Below, piece after piece: positions 41,312-48,807 of a stretch of DNA of 64,000 bases. The translations under genes were made by a program, and so were the position numbers. Source of the DNA: Paradevosia sp036499825 (GTDB taxonomy: Bacteria > Pseudomonadota > Alphaproteobacteria > Rhizobiales > Devosiaceae); contig DASYCZ010000026.1 in the NCBI GenBank assembly GCA_036499825.1, forward strand, positions 434,001 to 498,000, written 5' to 3'. Position 1 is the first letter of the stretch. The number at the start of each line of letters is the position of its first letter. The notes beneath the pieces were generated by a model, which was given only the letters and a program-made list of their open reading frames with translations, had not been told where the DNA came from and did not search any database.

Positions 41312-42463
41312 ATGGCAGAGATCGGTGCAAAGCGCATTCGGCTGGGCATGGTGGGCGGCGGCACGGGGGCCTTTATCGGCTATGTGCACCGCATCGCGTC
41401 ACGGCTCGATGGGGACTACGAACTGGTGGCGGGTGCGCTGTCGTCGCGGCCGGATGTCGCCAGGGAATCCGGGCGGAACCTCGGCCTTGCGGATGATCGC
41501 ATCTATACCAGCTATGAGGAGATGGCGCGGGCAGAGGCGGCGCGGCCGGACGGTATCCAGGCGGTATCGATCGTAACGCCGAACCACATGCATTTCGGCC
41601 CGGCCAAGGCGTTCCTCGAAGCCGGCATTCATGTGATCTGCGACAAGCCGCTGACGTCGACGCTCGAAGATGCGCGCGCGCTCGCGACCATCAAGCCCAA
41701 GAAGGGCGCCAAATTCCTGCTCACGCACAACTACACCGGCTATCCGCTGATCCGGCAGGCGCGGGAGCTGGTGAAATCCGGCGCGCTGGGCAAGATCCGG
41801 GTCGTGCAGGTCGAGTATCCGCAGGATTGGTTGACCGAGCCGGCCTCGCCGGACAACAAGCAGGCCGCCTGGCGCACGGACCCCAAGCGCTCCGGCGCGG
41901 GCGGCTGCATCGGCGATATCGGCACCCACGCCTACAATCTCGCCCGCTTCGTTACCGGGTTGAAGACGGAGGCGATCAGCGCCGATCTCAGCACCTTCGT
42001 GAAGGGCCGCAAAGTCGACGACAACGTCAACATCATGCTGCGCTTTACCGGTGGCGCGCGCGGCATGCTGTGGGCGAGCCAGGTGGCGGTGGGTTGCGAG
42101 AATGGCCTGCAGCTGCGTGTCTATGGGGAGAAGGCCGGCCTCGAATGGCGGCAGGATAATCCCAACTACATGTGGTTCACCGAGTTCGGCAAACCCAAGC
42201 AATTGCTGACGCGTGGCGGCGCCATCTCTGGCGATGCGGCCTCATCGATGGGTATCCGTGTGCCGTCCGGGCATCCGGAAGGTTACCTCGAAGCCTTTGC
42301 GACGCTCTATAGCCAGTTCGCGGAAGTCATCCGGGGAACCGGAAAGGCTGTCGCGCCGCTATTGCCCGGCATGGACGATGGCGTCGAGGGTATGACTTTC
42401 ATCGCTGCCGCGATCAAATCGAGCACGGAAGACAGCCGCTGGGTGAAATTCAGCGAAGTCTGA
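41312..42463 (+). CDS. Gfo/Idh/MocA family sugar oxidoreductase 2
   Basis: This 383-residue dehydrogenase begins with a Rossmann motif (RLGMVGGGTGAFIGYVH), has CDKPLTSTLEDA as its EKP-like motif (with DKP), and a C-terminal domain with GGCIGDIGTHAYNLARF supplying the catalytic D-x-x-x-H. The insert AAWRTDPKRSGAGG and the C-terminal HPEGYLEAF are typical of the larger Gfo/Idh/MocA enzymes. It is the last gene of the operon. A hairpin that overlaps the end of the convergent NDUFS4-like gene follows. Confidence 0.88.
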   Translation: MAEIGAKRIRLGMVGGGTGAFIGYVHRIASRLDGDYELVAGALSSRPDVARESGRNLGLADDRIYTSYEEMARAEAARPDGIQAVSIVTPNHMHFGPAKAFLEAGIHVICDKPLTSTLEDARALATIKPKKGAKFLLTHNYTGYPLIRQARELVKSGALGKIRVVQVEYPQDWLTEPASPDNKQAAWRTDPKRSGAGGCIGDIGTHAYNLARFVTGLKTEAISADLSTFVKGRKVDDNVNIMLRFTGGARGMLWASQVAVGCENGLQLRVYGEKAGLEWRQDNPNYMWFTEFGKPKQLLTRGGAISGDAASSMGIRVPSGHPEGYLEAFATLYSQFAEVIRGTGKAVAPLLPGMDDGVEGMTFIAAAIKSSTEDSRWVKFSEV

Positions 42464-42470
42464 ACCCAAA

Positions 42471-42494
42471 CCCCTGGATCAATGGGTCCAGGGG
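42471..42494. terminator. bidirectional hairpin between sugar operon and NDUFS4-like gene
   Basis: CCCCTGGA and TCCAGGGG form a perfect eight-base stem. It lies eight bases after the plus-strand stop and its right arm is inside the last codons of the minus-strand gene. On the minus strand it is followed by GTTTGGGTT, so both units could end here. Confidence 0.55.
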
Positions 42495-42784
42495 GTCTTC
42501 CTGTCGGCGCGGAAGTTGTCGATGTAGCTGTTGCGTTTGACGGTTGCCTGATGGGCCGGCTGAACGCGATAGGCGATGCCGCTTTTCTGGGCGTAAGCTT
42601 CAGCCTCTTCCAGGGTATCGAAGCTCAGCTTGACCTGCGTGCGCGTGTCCGACGAACTGGTATAGCCCATCAATGGCTCGATTTCGCGCGGCGTTGCCGG
42701 CTCGTGCTCCAAAATCCACTGCTTGGACTTACCACGCCCGGATTGCATGGCATTTGGCGCGGGACGATAGATACGGGCCGTCAT
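42479..42784 (-). CDS. NDUFS4-like complex I accessory subunit
   Basis: This 101-residue protein matches the ETC complex I NDUFS4 family found in mitochondria and Alphaproteobacteria. It starts ARIYRPAPNAMQSGRG and includes WILEHEPATPREIEPLMGYTSS, FDTLEEAEAYAQKSG and the C-terminal FRADRKTPWTH. It binds the peripheral arm of NADH dehydrogenase. The gene stands alone, opposite to the neighbouring operons. Its last codons double as part of a terminator hairpin. Confidence 0.88.
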   Translation of the reverse strand: MTARIYRPAPNAMQSGRGKSKQWILEHEPATPREIEPLMGYTSSSDTRTQVKLSFDTLEEAEAYAQKSGIAYRVQPAHQATVKRNSYIDNFRADRKTPWTH

Positions 42785-43078
42785 CTTGCTCCCCTATAGC
42801 CTTCGAGTCGTCGTTTCCCAAAAAACACTGAAGTATGCGGGCTTTTCCGGCCTCTTTCGAGTCCTTCGTAGCCGTTTCCCATTCGCGCTTTTCGAGGTTG
42901 GGAAATGAGCCAAAAACACAAGGGCAGTCAACCCTTTTGGACCGCCTTCATTGCCTGCCGTTGCTCTGACCGCGACCTTCCAACTTAACTGCCTTATTAG
43001 AAGGGCTAATTTGCTGTCATGCTGGCTTTAACGGCCTTGGGTAGTTTGCCGACCGGTCTGGCGCGTCCGCGCCGCCCT

Positions 43079-43180
43079 GGAGCGTTCGTTTCGATTGCAT
43101 CAAAACGAGCGATCTAAGTCTTTGTTTTATCGCGCTTTCGAACCAGAAAAGTGGCGTCCACTTTTCCTGAAAGCGCTCTG
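43079..43180 (-). repeat. dispersed palindromic intergenic repeat, copy 2
   Basis: On the minus strand this repeats the 19148 element: CAGGAAAAGTGG, GCCACTTTTC, GGTTCGAAA, GCGCGATAAAACAAAGAC and TTTTGATGCAATCG in the same order and spacing. It lies 24 bases upstream of the permease ATG at 43205. The 42785-43078 stretch before it holds no gene I can support. Confidence 0.8.
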
Positions 43181-43204
43181 GCAAGGGACGTGTCGGCGCA
43201 CTCT

Positions 43205-44122
43205 ATGTTGCAAAATTACTTCTTCGTGCGCTCCCTGCGCATGGCCATCACGCTGCTGGTGGTGGTGCTTGCCATCTTCTTCATGATGCATCTGGCGGGC
43301 GACCCCATCGAGGTACTGGCCGGGCCTGATGCCGATCCCAATTTCGTAGCGTTCATGCGGGAAAAATGGGGGTTGGACCGGCCCCTGAACGAGCAATTGC
43401 TCTCCTATCTGGTCAACATCGCCCATGGCGATTTCGGCATGTCGATGGCCTCGAACGTTCCGGCCATGCAGCTGTTTCTCGAACGCCTGCCGGCAACGCT
43501 GCTGCTCGGCTTCACCAGCCTGACACTCGCCATCCTCATCGGCATGCCGCTCGGCACTTTCGCCGCCATTCGGCAGAATACCGCCATCGACCGGCTGGTC
43601 ATGTCGATGTCGGTCTTCGCCTTCTCGATGCCGAACTTCTTCCTCGGCATTCTATTCATCCTGCTCTTTGCCATGCAGCTGCACCTGCTGCCGAGCTTCG
43701 GGAGCGGCAGTTGGCAGCATCTGGTCATGCCAGCGCTGACGCTGGGCCTTTCGAGCGCCGGCGCCATCGCACGCTTTTCGCGCTCCTGCATGCTCGATGT
43801 GCTCAACCAGCCCTATATCCGGGCCGCGCGGGCGCGGGGGATCGAGCAGCAACGGCGGGTGCTGATCCACGCTTTGCCCAATGCCTCGATCCCCATCGTC
43901 ACCATTCTGGGGCTGCGCCTGGGCGACCTGATCGCGGGCGCCATCATCGTCGAGACCGTCTTCGCCTGGCCGGGGGTGGGGCGATTGCTGGCCGATTCGG
44001 TAGCAAACCGCGATCTTTCAGTCGTGCAGGTCATCGTTCTCGCCACGGCGACCACCATGGTGCTGGCCAATCTTTCGGTCGACGCGCTTTACGGCTGGCT
44101 CGATCCCAGGATGCGCCGATGA
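43205..44122 (+). CDS. Opp/Dpp-type ABC transporter permease, DppB-like (second organophosphate-type locus)
   Basis: This 305-residue permease has the DppB first helix (AITLLVVVLAIFFMMHLAGDP), a periplasmic loop FMREKWGLDRPLNEQLLSYL, and the EAA loop QPYIRAARARGIEQQRRVLIHAL. The start is uncertain: ATG 43205 lacks a close ribosome site, while in-frame GTG 43190 lies immediately after AAGGGA. Longer frames run into the dispersed repeat. Its stop overlaps the DppC-like start. The matching ATPase, binding-protein and regulator genes lie in separate units up to 52 kb. Confidence 0.88.
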   Translation: MLQNYFFVRSLRMAITLLVVVLAIFFMMHLAGDPIEVLAGPDADPNFVAFMREKWGLDRPLNEQLLSYLVNIAHGDFGMSMASNVPAMQLFLERLPATLLLGFTSLTLAILIGMPLGTFAAIRQNTAIDRLVMSMSVFAFSMPNFFLGILFILLFAMQLHLLPSFGSGSWQHLVMPALTLGLSSAGAIARFSRSCMLDVLNQPYIRAARARGIEQQRRVLIHALPNASIPIVTILGLRLGDLIAGAIIVETVFAWPGVGRLLADSVANRDLSVVQVIVLATATTMVLANLSVDALYGWLDPRMRR

Positions 44123-44961
44123 GTACGCCCCGTCTCTCGATGCCCTGGTCGGCGCGGGTCGCACTCGGCATCCTGCTGGTCATGACCGTGCTCGGCCTGG
44201 GCGCCCATTTCCTGGCGCCCTACGATTTTCGCTACAGTGACCTGCTGGCGCGGTTGAGCCCGCCGGTCTTTGCCGGTGGGACGTGGAAGCATATCCTGGG
44301 GACGGACGAGATCGGCCGCGATCTGTTGTCCCGTCTGTTCTTCGCCATTCGCACCAGCCTGCTCATCGCCGCCTTCGGCACGCTCATCGGCGCCATCATC
44401 GGAACTTTCCTCGGCTTCGTGGCGGCGCATTTTCGCGGCTGGGCGGATCACGTCATCATGGCGGCGGTGGATTTCCAGGCGGCCGTTCCCTTCATCATCA
44501 TCGTGCTGTTCTTCATGGCCCTGGCGGGATCGAGCCTTTGGGTCTTCCTGCTGCTCGTCGGCTTTGCGGGCTGGGAGACCTATGCGCGCCTGGCGCGCGG
44601 TCTCGTGCTCGGGGCTCGTGAACAGAACTATGTCATGGCGCTCGACGGGCTCGAAATGCCCTGGCCGCGCATTTACGGGAGGCACATCCTGCCCAACATT
44701 GCCAGTGCCCTTATCGTGCAGCTGACGCTCAATTTCCCCGCCACGGTGCTGCTCGAAACCGGGCTGAGTTTCCTGGGCCTTGGTGTGCAGCCGCCCAATA
44801 CGAGCCTTGGGCTCATGCTCGGCAACGGCCGCGGCTTCCTGCTGCAGGCCTGGTGGATGGCGGTGTTCCCGGGCGCCATCATCTTCGCGACCACATTGTC
44901 GATGAGCATGCTGGGTGACTGGCTGCGTGATCGCTTCGATCCGCTCTCCCAGGCCCGCTGA
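44119..44961 (+). CDS. Opp/Dpp-type ABC transporter permease, DppC-like
   Basis: This 280-residue permease shows a short N-terminus, a first helix (VALGILLVMTVLGLGAHFLA) and the ILGTDEIGRDLLSRLFFAIR segment. The cytoplasmic EAA loop includes QNYVMALDGLEMPWPRIYGR, and SFLGLGVQPPNTSLGLM lies near the end. It overlaps the DppB-like gene by four bases. It converges with the ATPase gene on the other strand, with only 11 bases between the stops and no hairpin. Confidence 0.9.
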   Translation: MSTPRLSMPWSARVALGILLVMTVLGLGAHFLAPYDFRYSDLLARLSPPVFAGGTWKHILGTDEIGRDLLSRLFFAIRTSLLIAAFGTLIGAIIGTFLGFVAAHFRGWADHVIMAAVDFQAAVPFIIIVLFFMALAGSSLWVFLLLVGFAGWETYARLARGLVLGAREQNYVMALDGLEMPWPRIYGRHILPNIASALIVQLTLNFPATVLLETGLSFLGLGVQPPNTSLGLMLGNGRGFLLQAWWMAVFPGAIIFATTLSMSMLGDWLRDRFDPLSQAR

Positions 44962-44972
44962 ACCGACAAACC

Positions 44973-45926
44973 TCAGGCGGCGTGACAGGCGACAAGTCCG
45001 GAGGACGGGCGCTGTTCCAGTTCCGGTCTGTCGGTTTCGCAGCGTCCGGCGATACGGGAGGGGCAGCGCGGGTGGAAGGGACAGCCGGTGGGCAACGCCA
45101 TCGGGTTGGGAGGTTCGCCCACGACCGGAAGGCGGTCGTGATGGCGACGGCGCGGGTCGAGGGCCGTCGATAGCAGCATGCGCGTATAGGGGTGCCGGGG
45201 AGCCGTGAAAACCTGCTCCGTCTCCCCCTGTTCGACGATACGGCCGCCATACATCACCGCCACCTCGTCGCAAAGGTAACGGACGGTGGACAGCTGGTGC
45301 GAGATGAACAGCAGCGTGAGCCCCAGCCGCGATTTGAGATCGCTCAGCAATGCCAGGATCTGCGCCTGCACGGAAACGTCGAGCGCGGCCAGCGGTTCGT
45401 CGCAGATCAGCAGCCGCGGCTGTGCGGCCAGGGCGCGCGCCAGCACGACGCGTTGCCGCTGCCCGCCCGAAAGCTCATGCGGGTAGCGGCCGGCGAAGCG
45501 TGCATCGAGGCCGACATTTTCCAGCAGCCGGTCGCGTTCCGTTGCGGCTTGTTTAGGCGGGAGACCACCAAGGGTAAGGGCCTCCTCGATCTGGGCACCG
45601 ATCCGCATGCGGGCATCAAGGGCGCCGAGGGGATTCTGGAACACCATCTGAATCTGCCGGCGTCCGGCGATGGCTCGACCGTTCTCGACCAGCGCCCGCC
45701 CGTCGAGCCGCACTTCGCCGGCGGTCGGCGTGATGAAGCCTGCCGCGATGCGGGCCAGGGTGGATTTGCCGCAACCGCTTTCGCCCACAAGGCCGACCGA
45801 TCGGCCGGGCGCGATCGCGAGGCTGACATCGGCGACGGCACGTAATGCGCGCGGCGTGCCGAACAACCCCCTGGGAGCCACCGCGAAGGTCTGCGAGACG
45901 GCATCGATGGCGAGCAGCGGTGTCAC
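44973..45926 (-). CDS. Opp/Dpp-type ABC transporter ATPase, OppF-like
   Basis: This 317-residue ATPase has Walker A GESGCGKST, signature LSGGQRQRVVLARAL, Walker B LLICDEPLAALD and H-loop FISHQLS, where the usual HD is HQ. After PRHPYTRMLL comes the oligopeptide-type C-terminal extension with GCPFHPRCPSRIAGRC, a cysteine-rich motif. Its ATG overlaps the stop of the OppD-like gene by four bases. It should work with the permeases encoded convergently at 43.2-45.0 kb. Confidence 0.92.
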   Translation of the reverse strand: MTPLLAIDAVSQTFAVAPRGLFGTPRALRAVADVSLAIAPGRSVGLVGESGCGKSTLARIAAGFITPTAGEVRLDGRALVENGRAIAGRRQIQMVFQNPLGALDARMRIGAQIEEALTLGGLPPKQAATERDRLLENVGLDARFAGRYPHELSGGQRQRVVLARALAAQPRLLICDEPLAALDVSVQAQILALLSDLKSRLGLTLLFISHQLSTVRYLCDEVAVMYGGRIVEQGETEQVFTAPRHPYTRMLLSTALDPRRRHHDRLPVVGEPPNPMALPTGCPFHPRCPSRIAGRCETDRPELEQRPSSGLVACHAA

Positions 45927-46945
45927 GAAGCCAGCCCTTCAAGCGAGTGATGGCAGGCCACCATGCTGCCATTGTCGAGCCGGCGCGGCCGCGGGCGTTC
46001 CGAGGCGCACAATTGAGTGGCGCGCAGGCAGCGCGGGTGGAACGGACAGCCACCGGGCAAATGTCCGGGCATGGGGACTTCGCCGGCGATGAAGGCAGGC
46101 GGCTGTTTTTCCGCCCCCAGCACCGGCAGGCACCGGATCAGCGCATCCGTATAGGGATGCAACGGTGCATCGAAGGCGCGCGGAATCGGTTGGGCTTCGA
46201 CCGTCCGTCCCGCATACATCACGGTGACGCGGTCGCAGACCTCGGCGACAACGCCGAGGTCGTGGGTGATCAGCACCAGGGCAAGGCCGGTGCGTTTCTG
46301 GATCGACTTGAGCAGATCCAGCACCTGCAATTGCACCGTGGCATCGAGCGCCGTGGTCGGCTCGTCCGCGATCAGCACTTCCGGCTCCACGGCCAGCGCC
46401 ATGGCGATCATGACGCGTTGGCACATGCCCCCGGAAATCTGGTGCGGATAGGCATTCATCCGCTCCTCGGGGGCCGGAATGCCAACCAGCATCAAGAGCT
46501 CAATGGCGCGTGCATGGGCCGCCTTTCGCGACAAACCCATCTGGCGCTCCAGCGGTTCGCAAAGCTGCCTGCCGATGGTGCGCACCGGATTGAGTGCCGA
46601 CTGCGGATCCTGGAAGATCATCCCGATGCGGCGGCCGCGGATGACCTCCAGCTGCTTTTCCCGCCTTCCCAGGAGATTTTCACCGCCGATGCGCACCGCG
46701 CCTTCGATTCGGGCGCTGGACGGCATGAGGCCGAGGGCGGCGAGAAACGTCACGGTCTTGCCGCAGCCGCTTTCGCCCACCACGCCCAGGCATTCGCCCG
46801 GCGCCACCGTCAGGCTGACATCGGCGATGAGCTCGATGGGGCCTGAGCCATTGTCGACCGTAACCGCAAGACTTTCGATGGAGAGCGCCGGCATTGTGCC
46901 GATCGCCGGCCGCTTTTCTGCAACCCGATCGAGGACAAGGCTCAC
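45923..46945 (-). CDS. Opp/Dpp-type ABC transporter ATPase, OppD-like
   Basis: This ATPase of 340 residues has Walker A GESGCGKT, signature ISGGMCQRVMIAMAL, Walker B VLIADEPTTALD, H-loop LITHDLG and the C-terminal cysteine motif GCPFHPRCLRATQLC. I choose GTG 46945: it overlaps the phosphodiesterase stop (GTGA) and has GGAGG seven bases upstream. The internal ATG at 46894 would give 323 residues but lacks a ribosome site. It is translationally coupled to the metallophosphoesterase gene, tying transporter and hydrolase together. Confidence 0.9.
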   Translation of the reverse strand: MSLVLDRVAEKRPAIGTMPALSIESLAVTVDNGSGPIELIADVSLTVAPGECLGVVGESGCGKTVTFLAALGLMPSSARIEGAVRIGGENLLGRREKQLEVIRGRRIGMIFQDPQSALNPVRTIGRQLCEPLERQMGLSRKAAHARAIELLMLVGIPAPEERMNAYPHQISGGMCQRVMIAMALAVEPEVLIADEPTTALDATVQLQVLDLLKSIQKRTGLALVLITHDLGVVAEVCDRVTVMYAGRTVEAQPIPRAFDAPLHPYTDALIRCLPVLGAEKQPPAFIAGEVPMPGHLPGGCPFHPRCLRATQLCASERPRPRRLDNGSMVACHHSLEGLAS

Positions 46946-47814
46946 GAGATATCCTCCATCTGTGCCGGCTCGGCGAGAGGCACCGTTACACCACGGTCGG
47001 CACACAGTTTGATGAAGTGGTCGAACTTTTGGCGCTCGTTGACGGTCACGGGCCCCGGATAGTTGAAATCCTGGATATGGGTGACGATCGAGTTGTCGGT
47101 GACCAGCGCGATTGCGTAGGTCGGCTCGACGAACCAGCGACAGGCAAAATCCGTCTTGAGATCCGTATAGGCCTGCGGCCCCATCGAACGAATGCCCGTA
47201 AACGAGATGCCTTCGACATTGCCCTGCAGCAAAGCGTGGCAATGGCCGTGGAAAATATGCCTGATCCTGTGGCGGTAACGCGAAAGGATGGCGTGGAATT
47301 GCGGCCAGTTGGCAAGGCCCTTGGCATCGAACGACGGTGCGCCGACTGCCGTCGGATGATGGTGCATGAACATCAGCACGGGGAGCGGGCTCCCGGCCAG
47401 TTGTGCTTCGAGCCATTCCAGCCGCTCAGGGCTCAGGGCGCCCCCGTGCGTGCCAACGGTCTGGGTATCCAGGAACAGCAGGCGATGCCCGCCGAATTCG
47501 GCGGCATACTGCGCATAGGGCAGGGCGAAATCATAGCGGTCGCCGAACTCGGCCAGGAAATTGGCGCGGTTGTCATGGTTGCCGATCATCAGGAAGGCAG
47601 GCTTGGGGAACTCTTCCAGCAATTCCTTCAGCCGGCGATAGGCACCCACTTCACCCCAATTGGCGAGATCGCCCGTAATGACGAGGAAATCGATATCGGG
47701 GAAAACATCGCGCATATGGGTCAGGGCACGGCGGGTTGCGGCTGCGGTGTCGTAACCCACATAGGGTTCTCCCGCCGTGAGGTGCAGATCGGTGATGTGC
47801 GCAAATTTCAGCAT
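46942..47814 (-). CDS. calcineurin-like metallophosphoesterase (GpdQ/CpdA-type phosphodiesterase)
   Basis: This protein of 290 residues has the full two-metal site of class III phosphodiesterases: D-x-H (ITDLHL), GD (VITGDLANW), GNHD (MIGNHDNR), a histidine run MFMHHHP, and GHCH (FHGHCHALL). Relatives such as GpdQ cleave glycerophosphodiesters, and CpdA cleaves cyclic AMP. No signal peptide is seen. It is the first gene of a minus-strand unit with both transporter ATPases, so it probably hydrolyses the imported phosphodiester in the cytoplasm. It faces a LysR gene. Another ATG six bases upstream (47820) is possible. Confidence 0.87.
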   Translation of the reverse strand: MLKFAHITDLHLTAGEPYVGYDTAAATRRALTHMRDVFPDIDFLVITGDLANWGEVGAYRRLKELLEEFPKPAFLMIGNHDNRANFLAEFGDRYDFALPYAQYAAEFGGHRLLFLDTQTVGTHGGALSPERLEWLEAQLAGSPLPVLMFMHHHPTAVGAPSFDAKGLANWPQFHAILSRYRHRIRHIFHGHCHALLQGNVEGISFTGIRSMGPQAYTDLKTDFACRWFVEPTYAIALVTDNSIVTHIQDFNYPGPVTVNERQKFDHFIKLCADRGVTVPLAEPAQMEDIS

Positions 47815-47910
47815 TGGCAACAGTGAACGAGCGGCATTGTTCCGCCTTGAGATAAACCTGGCAGCCTTCAGTTACCCCGGGATTGTCGCACCAAAATATT
47901 GTGATATTAG

Positions 47911-47926
47911 GCAGCCTTATAGCTGC
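47911..47926. promoter_or_regulatory. GCAGC-N6-GCTGC dyad in LysR/phosphodiesterase promoter
   Basis: GCAGCCTTATAGCTGC is an inverted repeat upstream of the LysR start. A direct copy of its left part, GCAGCCTT, lies at 47861, exactly 50 bases away. Two spaced sites of this kind are usual for LysR recognition and activation regions. Confidence 0.4.
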
Positions 47927-47946
47927 ATCAGGTGCCGGAGCGCTCC

Positions 47947-48807
47947 ATGAAGGTCAACCAACACCAGATCATGGCGTTCAATGCGGCGTGCCGCCACAAG
48001 GGCTTCTCCCGGGCCGCCAAGGCGCTGGGCGTCACGCAATCCTCCGTCACCCAGAATGTCGCCAAGCTTGAAGCCATCATCGGCGCCAAGCTGTTCGAAA
48101 GGCGCCGGAGCGGTCTGGTGCTGACGCCGGCGGGCATGAAGATCCATGCCGTCACCGAGGAAATCGGCCTGCTTCACAGCCTGCTCGAAGAGCGGATGAG
48201 CGAATACACCCGGCTCGACAGCGGCCTGTTGCGCGTGGTGGCGGCCTCGACCGATCCGGCCATGATCTATATGCGGCGCTTCAGCGAACTGCATCCTGGC
48301 GTCGATCTCGCCTTCGATCGCGCCAGCTGGCGGCGTTGCGCCGATACGCTGCGCGACCGCGACGCGGACGTCGCCATCATGCCCGAACCCGAGGACAAAG
48401 CCGGTCTCTATGTCTGGCCGATAGGGCGCCGGGCGCATACGCTGCTCGTCCATCCCGGCCATCGCTTCTACAATCGCGAGAGCATCCACCTGCACGAGCT
48501 CGCGGATGAGCGCATCATCAAGAGCAGCACGCGTTCCTTCGCCCGCTGGCGGCTGGAGGAGCGCGCCGCCGAACTGGGCGTCGTCTTCAGCCGCGTCATG
48601 GCGGTGGGCTCGACCGATGCGGCGATCGAGGCGGCGGTGCATCGCCTCGGTATTATGGTCACTTACGCCACGGAGGCGGCGTTGCTGGCCGGCCTCCACA
48701 GCATCCCCATCGTCGAGTTGGCGGACACCTACCAGATGGTGGCCGCCTGCAATTCCGATGTCCGCGACCTGTCGATCGTCCGCAGCTTCTTCGAATGCAT
48801 CGACTGA
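47947..48807 (+). CDS. LysR family transcriptional regulator
   Basis: This 286-residue LysR protein has an N-terminal winged helix (GFSRAAKALGVTQSSVTQNV) and a substrate-binding domain from about residue 90. The latter includes ASTDPAMIYMRRF and ELADTYQMVAACN. GGAG lies six bases upstream of ATG 47947. It diverges from the phosphodiesterase-ATPase unit and is probably its activator, sensing the phosphoester or a product. Its stop directly abuts the stop of the convergent hydrolase gene, so no space remains for a separate terminator. Confidence 0.88.
   Translation: MKVNQHQIMAFNAACRHKGFSRAAKALGVTQSSVTQNVAKLEAIIGAKLFERRRSGLVLTPAGMKIHAVTEEIGLLHSLLEERMSEYTRLDSGLLRVVAASTDPAMIYMRRFSELHPGVDLAFDRASWRRCADTLRDRDADVAIMPEPEDKAGLYVWPIGRRAHTLLVHPGHRFYNRESIHLHELADERIIKSSTRSFARWRLEERAAELGVVFSRVMAVGSTDAAIEAAVHRLGIMVTYATEAALLAGLHSIPIVELADTYQMVAACNSDVRDLSIVRSFFECID

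Noticed and set aside
46946..47416. N-terminal extension of the OppD-like ATPase to 47416
   Set aside because: It reads another frame of the metallophosphoesterase gene; GTG 46945 with GGAGG is the credible start.
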